A stretch of DNA of 19,649 bases, taken from contig JAAXHR010000451.1 in NCBI GenBank assembly GCA_012270805.1, positions 1 to 19,649 on the forward strand, read 5' to 3'. The notes beneath the pieces were generated by a model. That model did not search any database, was not told where the DNA came from, and saw only the letters and a list, made by a program, of their open reading frames with translations. Source of the stretch: Dehalococcoidia bacterium. GTDB lineage: Bacteria > Chloroflexota > Dehalococcoidia > Lucifugimonadales > Lucifugimonadaceae. A program made the position numbers and the translations under genes. Positions within the stretch are counted from its first letter, which is position 1. Each line of letters starts with the position of its first letter. Below, in pieces: positions 1 through 6,544 of this stretch.

Positions 1-6
1 GCGAGT

Positions 7-1125
7 TCAACGGTCGACCTCGCCCATGTTGATATCAACGCTGCCGAAGCTGACGAACATGTCGGCCAGCAACTCCCCTACCAGCATCTCGCGCAACAGC
101 GTCAAATTGATCAGCGATGGCGCACGGACGTGACAGCGATAAGGCGATATCGAACCATCGCTCACGAGATAGAAGCCCAGTTCGCCCTTCGAGTGCTCAA
201 TCGCCGCGTAAGCATCTCCTACCGGCGGACGCAGCAGCCAGGGCACATCGTCGTGTTCCGGCCGAACCGGACCCGGGTCGATCAGCTTCTCGCACTGCCG
301 GATGATCTTGATGCTCTCGCGCATCTCTTGCACCCGCACCCAGTAACGCGCAAAGTTGTCGCCAGCCGTGTGTAATGGACGCTCGAACTTCACCTGATCG
401 TAGTAGTCATACGGGTCACGGTGTCTCAAATCCCAGTCCACACCCGCCGCGCGCAGCATCGGACCCGTTATCGACGCATCAATCATCTGATCCGGTGTCA
501 GCACCGACACGCTTTTGGTTCGCGAGAAGATGATGTCGTTATCCGTCAGCAGGTCGTCCAGATCATCGATCCGGGGCGGCAACTCGTCCAGCACCTCGTT
601 CATCGCCGGCCAGAACTCCTCCGGCGCGTCCATGAAGACACCACCAGGACGCAGATACGAGTTCGTGATACGCGCCCCGCATAGCATCTCGAACAAATCG
701 AGTATCTTCTCCCGCTCTCTCATCGTGTAGATGAGCGGTGTTCCCCAAGCACCTAGGTCCTGTATCAAGAAACCGACTGCCACGAGGTGGCTGGCGATCC
801 GCTGCAACTCCGACGCAATCATCCGCAACCACACTCCCCGCGGCGCAGGATCGACACCAGCCAGCTTCTCGACCGCCAACATGTAAGCCTGGTTGTTCAG
901 CATCGAGCCGACGTAGTCCATGCGGTCGGTCAAAGTGACGACTTGCACGTACGTGCGCTCCTCGGCAAGCTTCTCCGAGCCGCGGTGGAGATAGCCGAAG
1001 ATCGGCTCGACATCGATGATCTCCTCGCCGTCGAAGGTCACGCGCATCCGGAACACGCCGTGTGTAGACGGGTGCTGCGGACCGAGGTTGACGGTGATCG
1101 GCTCTGTCCGGACCTGCGTCGTCAC
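7..1125 (-). CDS. nuoD: NADH-quinone oxidoreductase subunit D
   Basis: This is the 49-kDa-type subunit of complex I (EC 7.1.1.2). It lies in the peripheral arm and, together with NuoB, forms the quinone-binding pocket near cluster N2. The 372-residue protein carries the family signature GPQHPSTHG at residues 15-23. It ends in the canonical GEVDR, so it is complete at both ends. Translation starts at a GTG whose G is also the last base of the nuoC stop TAG (TAGTG), a one-base overlap that implies translational coupling. It is the last visible gene of a nuoABCD block on the minus strand. The operon must continue past the left edge if further subunits are present. NuoC and NuoD are separate here, not fused as in enterobacteria. 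Identification is very secure. Confidence 0.97.
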   Translation of the reverse strand: MTTQVRTEPITVNLGPQHPSTHGVFRMRVTFDGEEIIDVEPIFGYLHRGSEKLAEERTYVQVVTLTDRMDYVGSMLNNQAYMLAVEKLAGVDPAPRGVWLRMIASELQRIASHLVAVGFLIQDLGAWGTPLIYTMREREKILDLFEMLCGARITNSYLRPGGVFMDAPEEFWPAMNEVLDELPPRIDDLDDLLTDNDIIFSRTKSVSVLTPDQMIDASITGPMLRAAGVDWDLRHRDPYDYYDQVKFERPLHTAGDNFARYWVRVQEMRESIKIIRQCEKLIDPGPVRPEHDDVPWLLRPPVGDAYAAIEHSKGELGFYLVSDGSISPYRCHVRAPSLINLTLLREMLVGELLADMFVSFGSVDINMGEVDR

Positions 1126-1649
1126 TACCCCTGACCATCCTCGATCTCGTCAGCCAACGCCGACGGAACGCGCCGTTCAGACTCCGGAACAATCGACTGC
1201 TCGTAAGTGGCAAAGTCCTTTCTTAATGGATGGCCAGGAAAACCTTCCCACAACATGATCCGCTTGTGGTTAGGATGACCATCGAAGATGACCCCCATCA
1301 AGTCCCAAACCTCGCGCTCCTGCAAATCGGCACCGCGCCAAATATCGACGACACTCGGTATCCGTGCCTCTTCGCGCCCGAATCCAACCTTAGACTTCAC
1401 CACCGCCGTCGCGTTCCGAGTCAGCGATGTCAAATGGTAGACAACCTCGAAATAGGAAATGTAGTCGACTACCGTTACGCTGCTCAGCAACTCGAAGCGA
1501 AACTCCGGATCGTCTCGCAACATCCGCATCACTTCGGGAACAGAGCCCGGCTCGATCCAGACATCGGTTCCGCCTCCATCGACTACCGCGTCGGGCAACG
1601 ATTCGCGGATCGCGTCCGCCAACTTGCCGCCGTCCCAAGCTTTGCTCAT
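1125..1649 (-). CDS. nuoC: NADH-quinone oxidoreductase subunit C
   Basis: This is the 30-kDa subunit of complex I, part of the peripheral arm that contacts NuoD and NuoB. The 174-residue reading starts at the ATG that overlaps the nuoB stop as ATGA, with AGGTGG a few bases upstream. An upstream in-frame start at 1766 would bury 39 residues inside nuoB and is not credible. Family signatures are visible in the C-terminal half: the stretch EREVWDLMGVIFDGHPNHKR is the typical ERE-DL-G--F-GHP-L-RI pattern, followed by GHPLRKDF. The N-terminal part ends its beta-rich domain with VVYHLTSL. Its position between nuoB and nuoD is the standard order. Confidence 0.95.
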   Translation of the reverse strand: MSKAWDGGKLADAIRESLPDAVVDGGGTDVWIEPGSVPEVMRMLRDDPEFRFELLSSVTVVDYISYFEVVYHLTSLTRNATAVVKSKVGFGREEARIPSVVDIWRGADLQEREVWDLMGVIFDGHPNHKRIMLWEGFPGHPLRKDFATYEQSIVPESERRVPSALADEIEDGQG

Positions 1650-2359
1650 GAGCCACCTGCGGAGCCGCTGATGCCCCCAGCGGGGTTGTCGAGCAACGAG
1701 TAGCGTCGTATCTTGTCGTGCAGCTGCATGATCCCGTAGAGCAGCGCATCCGGCCTCGGAGGACACCCCGGCACATACACATCCACCGGGACGATGTGGT
1801 TCACTCCCGGGACTACTGAATAAGACTGGTAGTAAGGGCCTCCGCTAGTCGCGCACACGCCCATCGAGATCACCCACTTCGGCTCCGCCATCTGCTCGTA
1901 CAGCCGTCGCAACGGCACCGCCATCTTCCACGTGACCGTCCCTGCAACGATCATCAAATCCGCCTGCCGAGGCGTCGCTCGGAACGCTTCCATTCCAAAT
2001 CGCGAAATATCGAAACGGCCCATCGCAGACGCGATCATCTCGAACGCGCAGCAAGCCAATCCGAACTGCAAGGGAAACAGCGATGATTTACGCGCCCAGT
2101 TCAGCAGGTAATCGACCGAGGTGACGATGACGTTTCGCGAGTGATCGTCATCCATGTGCATAATCGGTTCGGGTAACGGCGACAGACGAGTCGCCTTCAT
2201 CAGATTGACTTCGTCGCCCTCGTCGCGGTCCAGATCCCACGTCACATTGAACAACGGATTCCGCGGGTCGTGACCCATGGGCACACTAGAAGGAACGCCC
2301 AGATGTACGCTATCAGCGGTTTCGATGTCGGAGGTCAATTGTTGCTGCTCCGAGTCCAT
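1646..2359 (-). CDS. nuoB: NADH-quinone oxidoreductase subunit B
   Basis: This is the PSST-type subunit that binds the terminal 4Fe-4S cluster N2 and hands electrons to quinone. All four expected cysteines are visible: the tandem pair in FGLACCAFEM, one in GVCATSGG and one in PGCPPRPDA. The conserved core begins around NVIVTSVDYLLNWARKSS. It is preceded by a hydrophilic N-terminal tail of about 75 residues, longer than usual for NuoB. I chose the ATG at 2359 because GAAAGGG lies about 9 nt upstream. The alternatives are an ATG at 2380 and an internal ATG at 2278, which would give a more typical length but lacks a visible ribosome site. The gene start overlaps the end of nuoA, and its stop overlaps the nuoC ATG. 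Confidence 0.95.
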   Translation of the reverse strand: MDSEQQQLTSDIETADSVHLGVPSSVPMGHDPRNPLFNVTWDLDRDEGDEVNLMKATRLSPLPEPIMHMDDDHSRNVIVTSVDYLLNWARKSSLFPLQFGLACCAFEMIASAMGRFDISRFGMEAFRATPRQADLMIVAGTVTWKMAVPLRRLYEQMAEPKWVISMGVCATSGGPYYQSYSVVPGVNHIVPVDVYVPGCPPRPDALLYGIMQLHDKIRRYSLLDNPAGGISGSAGGS

Positions 2360-2799
2360 TCGAGCGCGCCCTTTCGCCATGCATATAGATAACCCAAAGT
2401 GACCACAACCAAGAATACCAGCACCGCGAAAAACGCGATCAGCCCGAACTGCTTCGACAGAACTCCGTACTTAATCGCCCACGGAAACAGCAGAACCGTT
2501 TCAACGTCGAATACCACGAAGAGGATCGCGTAGTAGTAGTAGCGGATGTTGAAGAGGCGAGGTTTCGGACTGAATGGACGCAGACCACTCTCGTACGAGG
2601 CCCGCTTGACCTTCGAGGTTTGGCTGGGGCGCACTCGGATGAACTGGGCCGCGTAGGACATTAACAACATGCCGATCGGGACACCAATCGCAACCATCAG
2701 GAACATCACGAGTATCCCGTACTGGCGAAAGTAGTCTTCAAGCATCTGGGATGTCGTTAACTCGGTTGGGGTTGCTCGCCGCGGCGCGCGAATAACCAC
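2335..2799 (-). CDS. nuoA: NADH-quinone oxidoreductase subunit A
   Basis: This is a small membrane subunit of complex I. The protein has three predicted helices, roughly residues 28-52, 86-108 and 118-142. It carries the hallmark RASYESGLRPF loop and the motif FDVETVLLFPWA in helix 2, including the conserved acidic residues. I selected the GTG at 2799 because AGGA lies 8 nt upstream and a TAAAAT box lies about 25 nt upstream. The family-typical alternative is the ATG at 2745 (starting MLEDYFRQYG), which has no visible ribosome site, so the first 18 residues are uncertain. The 3' end overlaps nuoB by about 25 bases. It is the first gene of the nuo block. Confidence 0.93.
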   Translation of the reverse strand: MVIRAPRRATPTELTTSQMLEDYFRQYGILVMFLMVAIGVPIGMLLMSYAAQFIRVRPSQTSKVKRASYESGLRPFSPKPRLFNIRYYYYAILFVVFDVETVLLFPWAIKYGVLSKQFGLIAFFAVLVFLVVVTLGYLYAWRKGALEWTRSSNN

Positions 2800-2823
2800 G
2801 CCACGTCCTAGTTTCGTTAGTTG

Positions 2824-2829
2824 ATTTTA
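2824..2829 (-). promoter_or_regulatory. Candidate -10 box upstream of nuoA
   Basis: On the minus strand the hexamer TAAAAT lies about 25 bases before the GTG start of nuoA. It would give a short leader containing AGGA. No convincing -35 element is seen at 16-18 bp spacing, so this is only a candidate. Confidence 0.3.
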
Positions 2830-2852
2830 CCCTGTCCACTCCGCGATGGGGA

Positions 2853-2890
2853 GTCGCCCCTCTCGCGAAGCGAACGGGGATGCTGGGGAG
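2853..2890. repeat. Family B palindromic repeat, degenerate copy
   Basis: The segment has the layout GCCCCTCTCGCGAAGCGAA followed by GGGGATGC. This matches the consensus seen at 3059, 4311 and 4847: a C-run, a TTCGC/GCGAA palindrome, then a G-run followed by ATGC-like sequence. It can fold as a stem-loop. Confidence 0.6.
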
Positions 2891-2896
2891 GGCTGT

Positions 2897-2959
2897 CTGT
2901 CATGCTGAGCGTAGCCGAAGCATCCGACGGGGGATTCCTCGTTGCACTCGGAATGACAG
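2897..2959. repeat. Family A dispersed repeat, two arms in inverted orientation
   Basis: The left arm begins CTGTCATGCTGAGCG and ends in GCATC. The right arm, from about 2933, is GATTCCTCGTTGCACTCGG followed by AATGACAG. The right arm read in reverse is an imperfect copy of the left, with roughly two thirds of positions matching and a loop of about 8 bases. The core, GTCATTCCGAGCG with GAGGAATC, recurs at 6558 and 16386. Confidence 0.75.
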
Positions 2960-2979
2960 GGGCGTGGTCGCGTAGATGG

Positions 2980-3000
2980 TTTCCCCGCCCGCGGGGGAAA
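2980..3000. repeat. Short GC-rich hairpin
   Basis: TTTCCCC at 2980-2986 pairs perfectly with GGGGAAA at 2994-3000 around a short GC loop. It sits between the family A and family B elements and may be part of the same repeat cluster. There is no T-run that would mark it clearly as an intrinsic terminator. Confidence 0.5.
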
Positions 3001-3058
3001 TGTCCGAAGGACAAAGGGTGTACTCAGATGGGAACTCAACGGTGACAGCACCGACACC

Positions 3059-3110
3059 CGCCCCTTTCGCTAAGCGAAGGAGGCGCGAGCGCAACGAGCA
3101 GGGGATTCCC
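3059..3110. repeat. Family B palindromic repeat
   Basis: The copy reads GCCCCTTTCGCTAAGCGAAG, then a GCGCGAGCGCAACGAGC segment, then GGGGATTCCC. The TTCGC-TA-AGCGAA core is palindromic and the outer CCCC and GGGG runs can pair. It lies about 35 bases beyond the stop codon of the alcohol dehydrogenase, so it may also stabilise or end that transcript. Confidence 0.65.
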
Positions 3111-3143
3111 ACCGTCAGGAACAGCACACGCGATTCCAATTTC

Positions 3144-4250
3144 TCACTTGACACCTTCAAACACGATCACTCCGCGCCCATCGGCTCCACGCTCCAAATC
3201 ATCATAGGCTTCATTGATCTCGTCGAGTGAATACTTTCGCAGCGCCAATCCGCCAATTTCGAGTTTCCCAGACTGATAGAAATCGATCAAAGTCCTAAAA
3301 GTCTCATGTGGCGACGCCGACCCGTAGTAACTCCCGACCATAGTCTTCTGATTGCGGACAATCTCGACCATTGGAATCTCGGCTTCCGAACCTTCCGCGG
3401 CGATACCGATGACCACACACGTACCGCCCTTCCGCGTCGCGTCAAACGCCGAGCGCGTCGTCGTCACGTGGCCGAACGCGTCGAACGCCATGTCCACGCC
3501 ACCGTCAGTCAACTCCATAATCTTCTCGACCGCATCCTCTGCCCGCGAATTGATCACATCCGTCGCGCCGAATCGATACGCGAACTCCAGCTTGTTGTCC
3601 AAAATATCTACCGCGATGATCTTTGAAGCGTTAAGAAGACGCGCACCCTGCAAAACATTCAACCCTACGCCGCCGACACCAAAGACTGCGACCGTCATCC
3701 CTGCCTTCGCGTTCGGCTGGTTGATGACACCGCCGACACCAGTCGTCACCGAGCATCCAATCAGAGCTGCGACTTCCATCGGCACATCGTCCGGAATCGG
3801 ATAAATCGCTTGCTGCGGACAGATAACGCTCTCGGCAAACACACCCAACTTCGCAAACTGGTGGACCTCAACACCTTCGTCGTCGAAGAAGCGAAACGTG
3901 TTGTCGTACTGCTTCGTTCCCGTCAACCGGTTCGTATCGCAGATGTTCTGCAACCCGGTTCGGCACGACCGGCAGTGACCGCAACTCGGCACAAATGACA
4001 AAATGCAACGGTCGCCAGCTTCGATGCCAGACACACCCTCTCCGACCTCGTCGACGACGCCCGCCCCCTCGTGTCCCAACACGATCGGCATCGGGAAATT
4101 CGTCTGCCCCTTCATTACATGATGATCCGACGCGCAGATACCTGCCGCGCCGATCTTCACCCGCACCTCGCCGTTACGAGGCGGCAGCTGCTCCAAATCC
4201 TTGATCGGCATCGGCTCGTTGGCCGCATACAAAACCGCTGCTCTAACCAT
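3144..4250 (-). CDS. Zinc-dependent alcohol dehydrogenase (MDR superfamily, class III-like)
   Basis: This is a medium-chain, zinc-binding, NAD(P)-dependent dehydrogenase of 368 residues, complete and of normal family length. Catalytic zinc ligands are visible as C39 (GICASDHH), H60-E61 (GHEGAG) and C166 (LIGCSVTTG). Structural zinc ligands are C90, C93, C96 and C104. The Rossmann motif GVGGVG is at 191-196, with an acidic residue after the next strand (AVDIL) that favours NAD over NADP. The architecture resembles the class III / S-hydroxymethylglutathione dehydrogenase-like branch, but the substrate cannot be read from sequence. I chose the ATG at 4250, which has AAAGG 6 nt upstream; a TTG at 4256 would add only two residues. 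The next gene upstream on the strand is the Rdx protein, 156 bases away across a repeat. Confidence 0.92.
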   Translation of the reverse strand: MVRAAVLYAANEPMPIKDLEQLPPRNGEVRVKIGAAGICASDHHVMKGQTNFPMPIVLGHEGAGVVDEVGEGVSGIEAGDRCILSFVPSCGHCRSCRTGLQNICDTNRLTGTKQYDNTFRFFDDEGVEVHQFAKLGVFAESVICPQQAIYPIPDDVPMEVAALIGCSVTTGVGGVINQPNAKAGMTVAVFGVGGVGLNVLQGARLLNASKIIAVDILDNKLEFAYRFGATDVINSRAEDAVEKIMELTDGGVDMAFDAFGHVTTTRSAFDATRKGGTCVVIGIAAEGSEAEIPMVEIVRNQKTMVGSYYGSASPHETFRTLIDFYQSGKLEIGGLALRKYSLDEINEAYDDLERGADGRGVIVFEGVK

Positions 4251-4310
4251 TTCCAACCTTTACTTTAGTACCGCGCGCCTTTCGTCCAACTAAAAAGGAC
4301 GTACCATCCT

Positions 4311-4388
4311 GCCCCTTTCGCCCAACGAAGGGGCAGAAAGGCATCCCCTGTATTCCCTTCGCTGCGCGCAAGGGACGGAGCGGGCATC
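4311..4388. repeat. Family B palindromic repeat, compound copy
   Basis: GCCCCTTTCG at 4311-4320 pairs with CGAAGGGGC around 4326-4334 with one bulged base. It is followed by GGCATCCCC, then a second palindromic part in which TTCCCTTCGC faces GCAAGGGA, ending near GCGGGCATC. It fills the 156-base spacer between the Rdx gene and the dehydrogenase. Confidence 0.65.
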
Positions 4389-4406
4389 AAGGGAAAACCC
4401 AAAACC

Positions 4407-4691
4407 TCAGTTCATCTGGATCATCGCGCCAGACTGAATCATGTTCGCGACTTTTGCCTTGAGTTCCTTGACCTCCATGATGTGAGGCGACTTGCCTTGG
4501 ACCTGCTTGTCCCAGAGCACCTCACCGTCAACAGTCACCTTGAAGGCGCCGGAGTGACCAGGGGTCAAGCTGATAGCCAGCGCAGGCCCAGCGGCCTGGA
4601 ACAGCTCCGCGGCCATATAGGCAGCCAGGTTGGCGTATCCGCAAGGCACACAGTACTCGATGTCTGCTTCCATCTTCCAGTGGTCCGACAT
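4407..4691 (-). CDS. SelW/SelT-like Rdx-fold protein with CXXC motif
   Basis: This is a 94-residue thioredoxin-like protein of the Rdx family (SelW/SelT/SelH type). The CVPC redox motif is at residues 14-17, in the family context IEYCVPCGYANLA. Further on are the expected beta strands and the segment FKVTVDGEVLWDKQ, matching the usual F-V-VDG--V--K pattern. The position that holds selenocysteine in animal SelW is cysteine here, so no recoding is needed. The start is the ATG at 4691, backed by a strong AAGGAGAT site 8 nt upstream; a longer frame to 4766 lacks support. A redox role is known only in general terms for the family and the partner is unknown. It may be cotranscribed with the dehydrogenase downstream. 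Confidence 0.85.
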   Translation of the reverse strand: MSDHWKMEADIEYCVPCGYANLAAYMAAELFQAAGPALAISLTPGHSGAFKVTVDGEVLWDKQVQGKSPHIMEVKELKAKVANMIQSGAMIQMN

Positions 4692-4812
4692 ATTCAATAT
4701 CTCCTTTGATAACTTTCGTGCCCACGACGTTTCGTAGGTCACAACATCAAACTCTATCAATGGCAAGAAAATTCCGCAAAAACACGCATCCCATCACTCC
4801 GAGCCAAATCCC

Positions 4813-4830
4813 AACGTTATTCCTAGCGCA
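4813..4830. repeat. Fragment of family A repeat
   Basis: The 18 bases AACGTTATTCCTAGCGCA match AACGTTATTCCGAGCGCA at 16383-16400 with a single difference. The copy breaks off directly against the family B cruciform that follows. Confidence 0.55.
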
Positions 4831-4831
4831 A

Positions 4832-4897
4832 CCCCTCTGGAGGCCAGCCCCTTTCGCCCAGCGAAAGCGACGCGAGCGGGGTATGCCCGGAGAGGGG
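4832..4897. repeat. Family B repeat forming a cruciform with an outer stem
   Basis: An outer stem CCCCTCT (4832-4838) with AGAGGGG (4891-4897) encloses the family B core. The core starts GCCCCTTTCGCCCAGCGAAA at 4847 and continues to GGGGTATGCCC. The whole unit of about 66 bases could form a nested hairpin. Confidence 0.65.
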
Positions 4898-5005
4898 GAG
4901 GGGCCACACCAGTCAAACCACCATCCCTTCCTTCAAATCATTCCCAATCCCGCGCATCCTGATTCAAAAATACCGGCCGACGACCAATTAAACGCGCCAA
5001 CAGCC

Positions 5006-5024
5006 CGTCATTCCGGTGAAAGCC
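5006..5024. repeat. Fragment resembling a third intergenic repeat type
   Basis: CGTCATTCCGGTGAAAGCC resembles the common bacterial intergenic pattern of GTCATTCC followed by a small GG-GAAA-CC stem. Only one short copy is present in this window, so the assignment is weak. Confidence 0.3.
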
Positions 5025-5175
5025 AGCCGTTTGCGGGACAGAACATCCATACAGTAAGGAAGGCTGTTTCAAAGAATTAACGCTACCCATGCGATAATTT
5101 ACCCATGCACTCTCGATGGAAGATCGCTTCCGTCATTACATAACTATTGATCTTCAACTCAGGGGGACGCTAGAT

Positions 5176-5787
5176 ATGCCATCAAGATGTGAACTTCGAC
5201 CAGTCGTAAGAAATGACGTGCAGAGAATCGCCGACTGGCTCAAAGATGATGAGGTCTCCGACAGCTGGTTCGGACGCTACACCTACGGCGACGCCGCACA
5301 CCTCGGTTACGAACCTGAGGAGATGCTGAACGCCACCCAGGAACAATGGGACGAGGTCTTCCACGACCCGCATCACGAACCACACCGCGATATCTTCTCC
5401 ATCTACTCCGAAGAAAGTGAGCACATCGGCGAAGGTCAACTTTCCATCGACGAACCCCTCGGCGATGCCCAGATATCCATTCTCATCGGCGACAAGACCA
5501 AGTGGCACCTGGGCTACGGCACCGCCGCAACCCTCGCCATGCTCGAACACATCTTCGACCACCTAGGCTTATACCGCGGATGGGTCGATGTACCCACGTA
5601 CAACACCAGCGCACGCGCCATGTTCGAAAACATCGGCTTCGTCCATGAAGGTACCCTTCGGAGCAGCCGCCCTCACCACGGCGCCCGACACGACTCCGTA
5701 GTCCTCGGCATGTTGGTCGACGAATATCACCAACGCTTCCCCGACGGCGTCAGCAGCCACGTCATCGGCTGGGAGGGTAACGTTTAG
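5176..5787 (+). CDS. GNAT-family N-acetyltransferase (RimJ/RimL-like)
   Basis: This 203-residue protein is likely to transfer an acetyl group from acetyl-CoA to an unknown amine or protein N-terminus. It opens with the RimJ-type element CELRPVVRNDVQRIADWL. It has an acetyl-CoA loop variant KWHLGYGTAATLAMLEHIF (the usual R/Q-x-x-G-x-G/A pattern) and the motif-B segment YNTSARAMFENIGFVHEGTLR that closes the fold in this family. I chose the ATG at 5176 because AGGGGGA lies 8 nt upstream; the frame is open back to 5116, but those residues look non-coding. The gene is monocistronic, divergent from the Rdx gene and convergent with the PIN gene. Confidence 0.88.
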   Translation: MPSRCELRPVVRNDVQRIADWLKDDEVSDSWFGRYTYGDAAHLGYEPEEMLNATQEQWDEVFHDPHHEPHRDIFSIYSEESEHIGEGQLSIDEPLGDAQISILIGDKTKWHLGYGTAATLAMLEHIFDHLGLYRGWVDVPTYNTSARAMFENIGFVHEGTLRSSRPHHGARHDSVVLGMLVDEYHQRFPDGVSSHVIGWEGNV

Positions 5788-5876
5788 CCGCTGAATATGC
5801 CTGTCCGATTTGGATCTGATCCGATCTCAGGCGGCTGATTCTCCCATCTCGGGTTTAGGGCGACTCGATTACAGGC

Positions 5877-6260
5877 TCAGACGACGCGAAAACCTAAAGT
5901 CTCGGCCACGTTCCGCTGTCGGATGTCAAGCGTCAAAAATCCAACGTCGCCAGGATCGGCGGCGTAGTAGAGCGCCGTCGCTACGTGCCAAAGGTCAGCT
6001 CCAGTCAAATATCCCGTCGCCAAGACTCTCGCGATTTCAGCAGATAACGGCCGGTTGGGCAAAATCCAGTTGATGTTTGAGAAGAAGCCCGCCGCGAGGT
6101 CCGTATTTTCTCGGTAACAAGCCGACCGTACTTCCGCCTCAACCAAATCGGAACACATCAAGTCTTCAAAACCATCAAGCCAATCGTTCAACGATTCACT
6201 TCCGCTCTCTCTAAATACGATCGCGGCCAAAACTGAACTATCGACGTATGCGAAACTCAA
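5877..6260 (-). CDS. vapC: PIN-domain toxin of a type II toxin-antitoxin pair (VapC-like)
   Basis: This 127-residue PIN-domain ribonuclease is the likely toxin. The acidic metal-binding set is present: D7 (YVDSSVLA), E43 (in SDLVEAEVRSA), D89 (GADLWHVATAL) and D112 (FLTLDIRQ). The start must be a TTG that overlaps the antitoxin stop (TTGA, four bases), since no other start codon fits before the conserved YVDSS. The start codon and overlap imply translation coupled to the antitoxin. Length and motifs match VapC-type PIN proteins. Its RNA target cannot be inferred. Confidence 0.85.
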   Translation of the reverse strand: MSFAYVDSSVLAAIVFRESGSESLNDWLDGFEDLMCSDLVEAEVRSACYRENTDLAAGFFSNINWILPNRPLSAEIARVLATGYLTGADLWHVATALYYAADPGDVGFLTLDIRQRNVAETLGFRVV

Positions 6261-6532
6261 CGGTGCCGCTCTTCAAGGAAACGCTTCAGAGCACCCGGGC
6301 GGTGCGCCGAAGGCTTAAACGGCTCTCTGGGCCTGCGCGCTCGAATCAGCACACCGCGACGCTCGAGCTCGGCATTGCGCTCTTCCTGGGAAGTTTTCGG
6401 CCGCTCAATCGGTTTGATCTCGGCAACCGGATCACCGTGGTATGAAACGATCACAGTCTCACCGTCTCGCACACGCCGGATCACCTCAGAGAATTTAGCT
6501 TTCGCATCATATGTTGAGTAAGTGGCAACCAT
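6257..6532 (-). CDS. Phd/YefM-type antitoxin
   Basis: This is a 91-residue antitoxin paired with the PIN toxin. The N-terminal half has the Phd/YefM DNA-binding and dimerisation pattern (STYDAKAKFSEVIRRV, then VIVSYHGDPVAEIKPI). The basic C-terminal half would bind the toxin. The frame is open upstream to 6592, but those 20 codons are only the translation of a dispersed repeat, so I start at the ATG at 6532. That ATG lacks a ribosome site but follows a perfect TATAAT by 6 bases, which suggests a leaderless message. Proteins of this kind usually repress their own operon. Confidence 0.87.
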   Translation of the reverse strand: MVATYSTYDAKAKFSEVIRRVRDGETVIVSYHGDPVAEIKPIERPKTSQEERNAELERRGVLIRARRPREPFKPSAHRPGALKRFLEERHR

Positions 6533-6538
6533 GCATTG

Positions 6539-6544
6539 ATTATA
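6539..6544 (-). promoter_or_regulatory. -10 box for the antitoxin-toxin operon, probably leaderless
   Basis: On the minus strand a perfect TATAAT ends 6 bases before the antitoxin ATG, so transcription should begin at or next to the A of the start codon. No purine-rich ribosome site is present and no good -35 element is visible, which may fit an activator-independent weak promoter. Confidence 0.5.

Larger units (their letters stand above)
2800..3143. other. Gene-free, hairpin-rich spacer between nuoA and the alcohol dehydrogenase
   Basis: No credible gene is present. Both flanking genes point left, so the spacer holds the nuo promoter and the end of the dehydrogenase transcript region. It contains at least four palindromic elements in about 260 bases: a family B element near 2853-2890, a paired family A repeat at 2897-2959, a small hairpin at 2980-3000 and a family B element at 3059-3110. 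Short open frames across it are translations of these repeats. Confidence 0.8.
4692..5175. other. Gene-free spacer between divergent Rdx and GNAT genes
   Basis: The two flanking genes diverge from here, so both promoters should be inside. No credible gene is seen. The spacer contains a fragment of repeat A at 4813-4830, a large family B cruciform at 4832-4897 and a fragment of a third repeat type at 5006-5024. GATAAT at 5093-5098 is a possible -10 for the GNAT gene, but it has no clear -35 partner. Confidence 0.7.

Noticed and set aside
2817..3230. Several short open frames on both strands between nuoA and the dehydrogenase
   Set aside because: All run through palindromic repeats or into the dehydrogenase gene, and none has a ribosome site and family pattern together.
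4407..4691. Possible selenoprotein with recoded stop
   Set aside because: The redox motif reads CVPC with ordinary cysteine codons, and no in-frame TGA occurs at that point.
2850..5030. Possible CRISPR array because of several repeats close together
   Set aside because: The repeats are imperfect, of unequal length, irregularly spaced and palindromic, and there are no cas genes. They fit dispersed intergenic repeats instead.
5788..5876. Terminator between the convergent GNAT and PIN genes
   Set aside because: Only a weak stem with a bulge (GCCGCTGA with TCAGGCGGC) is seen, separated by over 30 bases and without a T-run.
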